From Tethya wilhelma (lineage: Eukaryota; Porifera; Demospongiae; Tethyida; Tethyidae), in NCBI GenBank assembly GCA_964030475.1, contig CAXIPT010000002.1, positions 2,364,827-2,428,826 of the forward strand: a stretch of DNA of 64,000 bases, given 5' to 3'. Made by a program: the position numbers and the translations under genes. The notes beneath the pieces are model-generated. The model was not told the origin of the DNA and searched no databases. It saw nothing but the letters and a program-made list of their open reading frames with translations. Positions 34,862 to 45,100 of the stretch are shown piece after piece. Within the stretch, counting starts at the first letter, position 1; each line of letters starts with the position of its first letter.

Positions 34862-35614
34862 TTGAAAGAGTCTTGGGTGAAAAATATTAGTCAGGACTGC
34901 CATTCTAGAGTAACTTGTGACACAGCTCAGGCTGGATCAAGAAAGAGTTGTACAAGAGAAACGCTGCTTCTAGCGTTTCCAAACTCATTGATTCAAGCAG
35001 TTCCTGCAATCAGATTAGGTTCCTCTACTGGTTTCTTTTTATTTTGGTTCAATATCTTCTTTGTTTCTCAAGAAAACTTTACTCAAAGACGAGGTCACAA
35101 TACGGATTTAATGAGCTGCTGTTTCAATGACGTCAGGGTGTCCAACGTGAAATTTCAAGAGTGGCAAATTGAAGTCATTGCTAGTTGTTTGTGTAGACCT
35201 ACTCTAGATCAACTATCTGGTTTGATGCAATCACGCATTGTTGACATCACATTGTGCCATCAAAGTCCTGAACTTGTCATCCCTGAGTCGGACCTGAGCC
35301 CAGCTGAAGTGGATCCTCCAATGTTTTTCTATGAAGCAAATAATACCCCTGGAGTCTGTGTTGATCGGGGCGATGGTAGTTTCAGTTGGTCTCCAGTGAA
35401 GGTCAGCAGGTCAAGTGTCAAGATTGGTGCCGTCCACTCTAGTGACTGTGCGAGCACTAGTGACCTTGACAGTGATGATTGCATCAGTCTCGACTACCAG
35501 CAAAGAGATGGTGTACCAGGATTTGTGATTGAATCACACGATGATGTGTTCTGGGCTCCAGTTGCTCACAGGACACGGCTGCGTAGCAAATTTAAGTCAA
35601 AGTCTGGAACTTGA
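34862..35614 (+). CDS. Unrecognised 250-residue open frame, possibly transposon-derived
   Basis: There is no family match that I can name. No ATG sits at the start of the frame; the first methionine codon after the opening TTG is well inside it, so this is more likely the end of a longer exon or polyprotein. The C-terminal half holds two related segments, PGVCVDRGDGSFSWSPV and PGFVIESHDDVFWAPV, about 90 residues apart, and ends with the basic run RTRLRSKFKSKSG. A CT tract (35621-35638) follows the stop. Its place between the Copia fragment and an R1 copy suggests mobile-element origin. A chance open frame is not excluded, although the paired segments argue for real coding. Confidence 0.35.
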   Translation: MKESWVKNISQDCHSRVTCDTAQAGSRKSCTRETLLLAFPNSLIQAVPAIRLGSSTGFFLFWFNIFFVSQENFTQRRGHNTDLMSCCFNDVRVSNVKFQEWQIEVIASCLCRPTLDQLSGLMQSRIVDITLCHQSPELVIPESDLSPAEVDPPMFFYEANNTPGVCVDRGDGSFSWSPVKVSRSSVKIGAVHSSDCASTSDLDSDDCISLDYQQRDGVPGFVIESHDDVFWAPVAHRTRLRSKFKSKSGT

Positions 35615-35914
35615 TTCTGATCTCTCTCTCTCTCTCTCCTCATTTTTTCTTTGTTATTTTTGTGATGATTGTTTTGTGTGTGTGTTGTTCCCCCTTCCCC
35701 CCTTTGCGCCTATGGTGGCGTGGAAATGAATAATAATAATAATAATATATGTATAGCGAGCTAACGAGAGTTGCCTGATCGTGCGCTAGCTGCACCTCGC
35801 TAGAACACTGGAAGTCTGAGATAGCGACACCGACTCTAGTATAAATGCTTAGAGGTAACAGAGTATTTCTAGTCCAAGCGCTTGTGCTTTGCAAACTCTG
35901 CAGCAAGATAGCTT
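35615..35914. other. Short spacer with CT tract and (AAT)n
   Basis: A CT tract and an (AAT)n run near 35727-35747. No gene is seen. Confidence 0.5.
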
Positions 35915-36507
35915 GTGATCATACGTACGGTAGTAGGAATGGGCCGACTGTCCCATAGACACAATACAAAATATTTATCGCCATAAAAATCTAACAACAC
36001 AAAGTAGAGGCTTCAAACTTGCTCAGAGGCTCTCCTTTACAGAAAACCAACTGCATGGAAGGCTTAAACTTAGCCGAAATGTTTCTGATCATTCGTAGAG
36101 AGAGCGCTTGCGAGAAGCCACACTAGTGCAATTTTGTTCTCCTAACTTACTTCCTTCTAACTGACTTACTTGAAAACGATTTCCAGAGAACCAGAAAGTG
36201 TTGAGCCAACTTTGACGCCACAAAGTAAGTTCTTTTCTTGGGTAGTACGTTCCTTTATACTCATTTTCATCGTAAATAGGCCTGAACAAAAACTAGAAAG
36301 CTTTGAAACTTAGTGTATAAATTCATGTGCTGCAATGCAGCCATCTTTGTAGGTAGAGTTCAAAGGTCATTATCCACGTGGCATTATTATGCGCATGCGC
36401 ACTAGCATCTAGCATAATGAAGTGCATGTAGCTGAGACTCAAGCTTTTTGTAGGGACTAACCAGTCTCTGATAGTCTCCACACTGTAGTGTTGAAAAAAG
36501 TGAATGA
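35915..36507 (+). repeat. R1 dispersed repeat, best-preserved copy
   Basis: It begins at the ACGTACGGTAGTAGGAATGG head. Diverged relatives occur at 20690-20960, 32871-32980, 49020-49440 (minus), 55090-55900, 56575-56680, 57440-57850 and 63040-63330 (minus). It is non-coding and runs directly into the inverted-repeat unit at 36508. Confidence 0.75.
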
Positions 36508-36913
36508 ACAAGTAGTAAAAATTTTTAAAAAATAAGTAGTGCAGGAATGGGCAGTGCGGTAAAAAGTATTAGAACTAGGTAGGGTCTCAGTTTCGGCACA
36601 TGACTACTTCATTTTTATGCCCAACTCTTGGCCAGCAGGTTATATACCTGTCTATTATAGTTTACTCCATTGCTTAGCCAAATAATTATTATAATAGTGA
36701 ACCAAATTGACAAATGCAATTATTATGATAAGCTATATGGTACTATTATAGTGTACAGATTATTGCAGCACGACACTGAAAAATCCATATGAGGGTTAAA
36801 AAATAAAAATGAAGTAGTCATGTGCCGAAACTGAGACCCTACCTTGTTCCAATACTTTTTACCGCACTGCCCATTCCTACACTACTTATTTTTTCAAAAT
36901 TTTTACTACTTGT
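36508..36913. mobile_element. 406-bp inverted-repeat element, arms about 110 bp
   Basis: Arms 36508-36617 and 36803-36913 are near-perfect reverse complements, starting ACAAGTAGTAAAAATTT and holding GGGCAGTGCGGTAAAAAGTA, around a 185-bp AT-rich centre. An older copy with decayed arms is at about 55889-56260, again attached to an R1 copy, so the two belong to one composite element. No coding capacity. Confidence 0.85.
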
Positions 36914-37939
36914 CATAATATAATATTAAGCTTAACTTACCATACGCAAGAGCCTATATTTATTGTAATAACTCACTTCAGGGTTGGTCCATTGCCATAT
37001 GAATATAAGTTTAGTATAGCTCTTTGTACCCAATAGAGTTCAACAGCACTATGCCTTGTCAAGTACTTTTTATCTACCGCCTAAAACTCGTCTTGGTTTT
37101 TAGCTTACACACGGCCATTATTAGTGGGCATTGTACAAAGTACTACTGCATGGCGCATGTGATCACCACCTAAAAATTAGCATATATATTCATTCCTCAT
37201 TAAGCACAATGTGTGTTAGCGCGTAAAGTCCCAGTCCTTAATGTACCTGAGTAGGTCTCAGAGGCCAACCAATCACAATTATAATGACTATTATTATTAT
37301 TAATTTCTTTTTTAGTACTATGGTGGCCAGTTGGTAGGATGAGTTACAAAGGAGGTGTGGAGGGGAATGAAAATATTTTATGCCATTGCTTATGGCAAAA
37401 TACACACCCATTACTCTTAGTACTTCTATAACACTTTGAGCTAGATGGAATCAATTATCAAACAATGATGTTTTAATAACAGTTTGGTTCTACAAAAAAA
37501 GTGTGCATACCTTGCGAGTCATATGTAGTAGGTATACATGTCTTAATCTTGAGCATCATTTAATTAATTATCGGTCACAAGATTGGTATTATAATAATTG
37601 TATATACTACATAGACAGAGTAACAGTAAAACACAAAGAGCAGTAACATCCAGTTTAGAACCCCTAATGTTTATCTATTTCAAAACATTATTACATTAAC
37701 TTAAATTAATGCAGATAAACAGGTATAATTCAATTAATACCTCCACGAAATTATCACACCACAAAAAGTTATTTATAACGAACAATTGCATGAGTTCTAT
37801 ACATGTATACATAGTTTTGGTAGCTGAATTAATTTATGCCAGCTTCTCACATGTGAGACACACCCATTGGTTGGCAAAAAGTATGCTCTCTATTTGCTTG
37901 ACTTAGAAAACTTGATCGACTATTAAAATTGTTGCAAAA
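36914..37939. other. Intergenic DNA, no gene seen
   Basis: AT-rich, no coding signal and no clear repeat. Confidence 0.5.
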
Positions 37940-37941
37940 TA

Positions 37942-39105
37942 CACTGTTAGAACAAGGGTGTGTACTTACACCCCAAAGGGTGTACACATACGCTTTAAAA
38001 AGTACTCCCTAGGGGTGTAAATTTGGGGTGTATGTTACTACCCTAAGGGTGTAAATTGAAGCAGTTTAGGGTGTATAATACAGCATCTTGGGGTGTATTT
38101 GAAACAGTTTGGGGTGTATTTTGAAACAGTTTGGAGTGTAAACAGTTATTCTGAATAATATTTTATAATCCATACAATAGTACAGTATTTGTACAGCTGC
38201 ACAGACATACAAAAAGAATTAAATGTTCAGCACTTGTACTAGTGACAGTAGACTCCACTACAAGTTGGTTTTCTGTAGATAAGTTCAACCTTTTTTCAAG
38301 CTGTAGAAGACTGATGCATTTCCGGCACTGCTTTGAACTTTTGAAGCAGAAGAAAGTTGACAGGAACATACTGCATGCCTCACTGTAAATATGAGAGAAA
38401 AATAATCAATAAAGAATATCAAAGAAAAGGAGTGTCTGTAAACTTACATGAATGGAAGATAAACTTGAGTCCAAGTCAGCTTGATTAGCTTTTGTTTCCT
38501 CATTCAGTTCATTACTACAAGGGGTAGTTAACTGGAAACACTCTCACTATACAGGACAGAAAGATACAGAGAATACATAAAATAAAATTGGTATGATTTG
38601 CTGAAGCAAATCAGACTTACTTCTGAGACTTTCTTTTCAAAGGTTCAGTGAATCCATAGGTTTGTAAGAGCCCTGGACAATTATAATGTTAAAATTAAAC
38701 AAACAAGGCACTTACAAGCTACTAAACAAGCCTATGTTACTGAGCCATGCAAATTGAACGATGATTTCTCGCTTACCGTTAGTACCTTCCACCATGGGAT
38801 GATTCCACAAGCACGTTGCTCTCATGGATGACACAAAGAGAATACATTGTAGAGAAGACAGAGAGTGTACAAAGAGCAACTTAGAACAACTCTTTCAAAA
38901 CTAAAAATAACACCACAGTAGAGTGAGAAAACGTTTGAAATACTCGCTTTCTAAATAACGCACACCCTTGACCTTTGGGTAAAAGTTCAACTTCATTGAA
39001 ATTACACCCCACAAGAGGATACTTACACCCTGCAGTAGTTTACACCCCTAAGGCCTTGTTGTTTACACCCTAGGGTAGGTTGTTTACGCCCCTGTTTTAA
39101 CAGTG
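37942..39105. mobile_element. 1164-bp DNA element with CACTGTTA inverted ends and ACACCC subterminal repeats
   Basis: Ends are CACTGTTAGAACAAGGG and CCCCTGTTTTAACAGTG (inverted), flanked by TA on both sides. Each end carries many copies of TACACCCC / GGGGTGTA (about 37955-38140 and 38990-39090), probable transposase-binding repeats. The interior has only short open frames (for example 38163-38369, minus) and no visible transposase, so it is non-autonomous. CACTG termini recall CACTA/EnSpm, while the TA duplication recalls Tc1-type insertion. The class is unresolved. Confidence 0.8.
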
Positions 39106-39107
39106 TA

Positions 39108-39392
39108 CCGACATTTTCCAGTGATGAAGGCTAAATTGAGAGCTTATAATTCATTGCATATAGAGAAGCTCTATTCTGTTTAAGTATCCTTCGAAATTTA
39201 TCACTCCTCGACCCATAATGTTCAGAAAGTTGACCACATTTTCTATGAGGCCATTTTGCCAACCAGTGGGCATGTCTTGCTCACATGTATCGGTGATGTT
39301 ATAATTAATGGATAAACGTTCTCACTGAAATCAATTGTGTCACAAATACAATAGCCCGGAACTATTAGTCCTTCAAAGTTACAAAAAAAACT
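39108..39392. other. Spacer before the second duplication copy
   Basis: No gene seen. Confidence 0.4.
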
Positions 39393-40863
39393 TGAATAGA
39401 TATTAATGGGTACAAGGGATGGTCATCACAATGCCTTAGACTGTTGCATTTACACTCATAACTAAGTTCAAAATGTGATCAAGGGGTCAACCAAACAAAA
39501 ACTAATTCTGAATCAACAATTATCTCACCTCTGCTTTTCTGGAGTACAAGAAATAGTCCATCTTCTCACTCTAGTAGCTGTTCTTCTTCAACTGATGACA
39601 CAGGATGTCCTCCATGGCATTGCAGTGAAATGATACAGCAACTTTCTGCATGGTAGGACCATTTCTTATAATTAGAGAGAAATATTGAAGGAATACCGTG
39701 AGTAACAAGACTGATTACAGAAGTTTGGACTTTACTGTAAAGTGTTGATGCATGCCGCACACGAGGTTCATGCAATGTATACAAGGTTCATGCAATTGCA
39801 TGAACCTCGTGTGCATCAAAACTTTACATACAATGTCCAAGCTAATGCTAGCTACATGTGATATCACATGTAGCTACAGCACAATAGCTTGGACATTGAA
39901 TGCAGGGAAAATTGGTATCAGCATTACAGGATGTGGAGTCATTAATGTTATCAGATAGCTCTGTATCTGCCTATCGTGCATCCTGTTCAACATTAAACTT
40001 CTGAGAAACTACTACAACAGATACCATACTTGTATAACATAGGGTAAGCATATACAGTCATGTTTCAATGCCAAAAATCATCTAAACAACCCCCAAATTT
40101 GCATACTATACAATGTCATGCATGTGCAGTAACTGTAACAACACTATACCAGGTAAAAGTTAACAAACCATATAATTACTTCATGATAAGAGATTATAGC
40201 ACAAATATGTGACCCACACACATGCAGTTAGATATGCCATAAATAGTAAACATGCAATCAAAAATAACACGGATGATATAGTCAAGGAAATGGGATCATC
40301 AAACACGTACGTCAATGTGCATTGTTATGCATGTTTAGCAATTTTATAACAACACTATACAAGGTGTAAGTTCACAACCATATAATCATCATTATATATA
40401 ATATATATATAAGACATTGGCACAAATAATATGTGACCCACACAGCTATTGCATAATACCATAAATAATAAACTATTTAATTTAATAATCACACGTATAC
40501 AATAATTACAATATAGTCAAGGAAATGTGAACATGAAACACGTCAATGCTGCATGCTTATATGAACAAACAATATTGTTGTTTGCTTCACAGAATTGAAC
40601 TAAATCAACAATTTAAAGTGAAGTGATAATTTGATTCAACTAACATATCTCATTGTGTATGTGAAACCAGACTTAAATTAAGGTAGGTTGTGTACGATCA
40701 TTGTTTAAAATTTTATGTATATTTATTTACACATTGTCAGAAGTTTTAAGAGTCTAGGGATAACGTTATAGTTGAGCTATAGATACATCCGAAATCAGTC
40801 TACACTAAGACCTCCTAAAGTACATACTATTTGATCGAACATTTTGGGTTTGTACAGAGAGTA
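39393..40863 (+). repeat. Segmental duplication, copy 2
   Basis: Collinear with 30865-32223. It differs mainly by an extra pair of palindromes at about 39737-39898 and small indels. Its right end (GAGAGTA then TGGAAG) shows the un-inserted version of the TA that carries a transposon in copy 1. Confidence 0.9.
39737..39898. repeat. Two adjacent nested palindromes
   Basis: The first has arms GCACACGAGGTTCATGCAA (39757-39775) and its exact reverse complement (39796-39814), with an inner 24-bp perfect palindrome at 39784-39807. The second has a 28-bp perfect palindrome at 39849-39876 inside 13-bp arms (39831-39843 and 39886-39898). The other duplication copy (about 31200-31280) has only remnants. 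Confidence 0.9.
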
Positions 40864-41338
40864 TGGAAGATAATAATAATATTCCTACTACATGTGGCCA
40901 GTTGTAAATTAGCAGCAACTTCTAGAGCTATAACTTGGCTAGCTTTCAGGACTAGTTCAGTTAAAACCAGTATGATTTTTGAGCAGAGGAGGTCAAGCTG
41001 ACGGGAACTTGCACTGATTGTGAAATTGACTGGGGAAATTCCTCTATATTTTAGCGTGGCTTTGCAGACCGTCTTCTTAAAAGCCTTTTCTAAAACTTGA
41101 ATCTATATAGTCTATACATTTGGCGATACTTTCCGGGATCTCTCTTGTTTTTGATTGATCATAAGCCTCTAGATCCAACCTTTCATCATCTGTGTCGTCT
41201 CCAGAGTCTGAGCTCTCCTCTTTAATCTGTTGTCCATTTCCATTTCCCAAGTTGGGGTATCGGTAGCTTAAAAGCTGGAATGGCATGGTCGAAATCGGAT
41301 ATGAAAGTAATGAGTTTTCCCCTTGTCATTATATGGTT
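40864..41338. other. Intergenic DNA with one short acidic open frame
   Basis: A minus-strand frame at 41077-41286 (69 residues) begins with a true ATG and has an acidic stretch EESSDSGDDTDDERLDLE. It could be a small exon, but there is no support beyond composition, so I do not call it a gene. Confidence 0.3.
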
Positions 41339-41550
41339 TTATAACCGTCTGTGCCTGTGTATGCATGATAAATTCTGAGTCATGGGCTTTATTGCTGTTT
41401 GTGACTAGCTATATTATATGCATGAGCCACAGCTTTGTATAGCTGTCTGTGACTATATTCATGATAAATTCTGAGCCACGGGCTTGTAGCTGTCTGCATG
41501 TGACTGTATATGCATGACAAATCCTGAGTCACAGGCTTTTGTGGCCGGAC
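41339..41550. repeat. Degenerate tandem repeat, about 60-bp period
   Basis: Three to four diverged units, each with a CTGT(C/G)TG...TATGCATGA word followed by AAATTCTGAG(T/C)CA(T/C)GGGCTT or a close variant. Confidence 0.75.
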
Positions 41551-42120
41551 AGGCTCTTGTATACGTCCAAATTCTCTCGTTTCACAACTTAAGTTGTACA
41601 ACGTTGCAGAAGTGTTTATAGATCAAATAGGTATAGTTTCTTTTCTCAAATTTCCAATTTGTCTTCGCTCTGGCATTAGATTAGATTAGATTCAAACTCA
41701 GTACTACCACGATCGAGGCCTAGGCTATCTAATTAAGACTTGTAGGCGAGCAAAAATTGAGGACCTATAGGTTATTTGATTCATCAATTCTTGGATGCAT
41801 GCCGGAACTAAAAACGTGTGTGAGCAATTATTTGTGGGCCAAATACATTGTCATAATTATTATGCAGCCTTATAACGATGTGGAATATAGTTTAGGTATA
41901 CAGTTACTAGTGTGCAAGATTGGGGGCAAAAATTCAAAGACTACTACCACTCAATTTGGAATGTGCAGTATAGGTATCTAAACTATAGATTTTAACATAA
42001 AATTAATTTGGTATTATACTAAAATTCTGGTTACTCCTATGAAATTTTATTATGTACGTATATTAAGCTGGCCCCTTCTCTCCCTCAGCTGCAATTCATA
42101 TAATTATTATACGTACTTTT
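41551..42120. other. 5' flank of giant gene 3
   Basis: No gene seen. The short frame at 41757-41981 has no recognisable features. Confidence 0.4.
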
Positions 42121-42149
42121 GAATCAACAGGTGTTTGAAGCATCTATCA
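42121..42149 (+). promoter_or_regulatory. Conserved 3' splice site and 5' leader before giant gene 3
   Basis: ACTTTTGAATCAACAG is followed by GTGTTTGAAGCATCTATCA and the ATG at 42150. The leader is nearly the same as that of paralogue 4 on the opposite strand (CTTTGAAGCATCTATTATCA), including the AG at the junction. Confidence 0.6.
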
Positions 42150-45100
42150 ATGACTATAAAACTGATTTTGCTCTTGCCTTTGTTGGTGCTCACATCTGCT
42201 GAGACCTACTATGTCACACCATCATCAAACACCCCATGCCCTGAAGAAGGTGTGCCTTGCTTCACTCTCTCCCAGTATGCTAACAAATCATTGATAAGTG
42301 ACTACTTTGCCTCCAACACCACTCTTATCATTCTATCTGGGAACCACAGCCTTGATCTAGAGCTCTCGATTAAAAATAGAACAGTTTTTTCCATTGTGTC
42401 TAACACAACCTCTCGCTCTGGTACATCAATCACTTGCTATGGGTCTGGTAGGTTCACATTTGAATCAATCAGTATTGTAAGTATGAAAAAATTACCACTT
42501 TTTGGGTGTATGAATAAAGTCACCAGGGTTGAAAGGTTTACAGTGGAAGATTGTAGTTTTGATGGTCAGGGGCATAATGAAACTGGACTGTATCTAGTTG
42601 AGGTATCTACTGCTGACATACTGAGAAGTAATTTCTCCTCCAATACTGGCAAGGAAATTTCATGCTACCAAACACTTAGATGCACAGCTGGTGGAGCAAT
42701 CTTAGCTATCAGCAGTAGATATGGTATTAGGATTACACAATGTATCTTCCAAAACAACATAGTCCAAGGCGGAGAAAAAGGATTTGGTGGAGCAGTATAT
42801 CTAGAATCTAGCCCTAACAGTACAATAATTAACAGTACACTCTACAGCAACAGCGTTACAGGAGATGAGGGTGGAGTTGGTGGAGCGGTATATGCTGAGC
42901 AAAGTCCTAACATCACTATACTTAACAGTACTCTCAATAACAACATTGTGACTGGAAATCTGTATGGATCGGGTGGAGCACTGCAAGCTTTCTATAGTCC
43001 TAACATTACAATAGCTAACAGTTTTCTCATCAACAACAGTGCGACTGGATATATGATAACTGGAGCTGGTGGAGCAGTCTCCGCTGAATATAGCCCTATC
43101 ACTATAATTTACAGTACACTCAACAGCAATAGCGTGACAGGAGGTCAGGATGGATATGGTGGAGCAGTTCATGCTAACATAAGTCCTAACATTACTATAG
43201 TTAAGAGTACCCTTAACAACAACAGTGTGGCAGGAGCTCAAGACGATGGATATGGCGGAGCAGTGAATGCTCACTCAAGTCCTAACATCACAATAATTAA
43301 CAGTACCCTAAACGGCAATAGCGTGACAGGAGATCAGCATGGATATGGTGGAGCAGTGAATGCTGAATCCAGTCCTAACATCACAATAGTTAACAGTTTT
43401 CTCAACAGCAACAGTGTGACTGGAGGTCAGCAGCAAGGAGTTGGTGGAGCAGTGTGTACAAAATTCAGTCCTAACATGTTTATAGTTAACAGTACTCTCA
43501 GCAACAATAGTGTGACAGGTGGAACTGCGCTTGGTGGAGCAGTTAGTCCGGACCGTAGTCCTAACATCACTATAGTTAGCAGTACTTTAAACAACAACAG
43601 CGTGACTGGAGATTGGAATGGAGTGGGTGGAGCAGTGCATGCTGAATATTGTTCTAACATCACTATAGTTAACAGTTCTCTCAACAACAACAGTGTGTCT
43701 GGATACCTAGAAGGAATTGGTGGAGCAGTTAATGTTGTGTCAAGTCCAAAGATAACAATAATAAACAGTACCGTTAACAGCAACAGTGCGAGTGGAGATC
43801 ACGATGGAATGGGTGGAGCATTATTGGTAACATCTAGCCCTGTCACTATAATTAACAGTTCTCTCAACAACAACAGTGTGACTGGAGATCGGTATGTAGC
43901 TGGTGGAGTAGTTTACGTGGCAAGGTCTAACATCACAATAGTTAGCAGTACTCTTAACAACAACTATGTGACTGGAGATCACTGGATTGGAAGGGGTGGA
44001 GCAGTGTATACTGACTCAAGCCCTAACATCACTATAGTTAACAGTTCTCTCAATAGCAACAGCGTGACTGGATATCGCAATGAAGCGGGAGGAGCAGTGT
44101 ATGCTCTCTCAAGTCCTTATATTACTATTGTTTACACTACTCTCAACAATAACAGTGTGACTGCAGGTGGAGATGGAAGTGGTGGAGCAGTGCTTGCTTA
44201 CTCAAGTACTAACATCACAATAGTTAACAGTACTCTCAACAACAACAGTGTGACTGGTGATCTGAATGGATTAGGTGGAGCAGTGTATTTTCATGCAAAT
44301 CACAACATCACTATAGTTAATAGTACAATTAATAGCAACACTGTGAATGGAGAAAATGGTCTTGGTGGAGCAGTATACACAAGCAGTTTTGTAGCACCTA
44401 TTTCCATTCAAGGTTGTACTTTTAGCAACAACTCAGCAAATAAAGGCTCAGTATTTTATTTATTCCAAGTTGAGTTCAAAAGTGTAGATTTCCTCACTAT
44501 CCAAGACAACATTGCAGCAGCTACAAGTGATGGTGCATTAATATATGCAACACAAAGCACATTGCATTTTTTAGACACTACCACAGTTTCAAACAATCAA
44601 GGAGGAGGAGCATTAGTTGCTTTTCAAAGTGAGATAGTCTTCATGGGTAAAGTCTATTTCAGCCACAACAAAGCTATGCGAGGTGGAGCCATTGCAGCTA
44701 CAGAAAGCAAACTTCATATTAATGGAAGCCTCACAATATCTCACAACACAGCATCAGTGTCTGGTGGAGGTATCTATGCCTACCAGAGCGAACTCAACTT
44801 CAAAAAACAGATTATGTTAAGTGGAAACACTGCTGAGTCTAGAGGTGGAGGTATTCATGCTATTAGTTCTACAATAAGACTGACTAGTAGATCAAAAACA
44901 AACATTCAGAGCAATCATGCTAAGAGAGGAGGTGGAATATGTTTAGAAGGAAGTGCTAGAATCTACTTGCTTAAGAGTGAAATAGAATGTAGTTATAATG
45001 AAAAAATTCAGTATATTCATTGCAATACTAACAAATCAGAATGGATATCATTTCAATTACAAATCAACACTGCTGACTATGGAGGAGCTGTGTATGTTGC

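Noticed and set aside
35740..35800. Possible LTR of the Copia element downstream of the 250-residue frame
   Set aside because: No matching second copy was found on the other side of the gag fragment.
41077..41286. Small acidic minus-strand protein
   Set aside because: Only 69 residues, no homologue recognised and no splice or promoter context; kept as a note only.
42801..43783. Minus-strand frames inside paralogue 3, which also exist in the other copies
   Set aside because: Shadow frames forced by the 93-bp in-frame repeat of the sense strand; same effect at 24477-25052 and 59426-61486.
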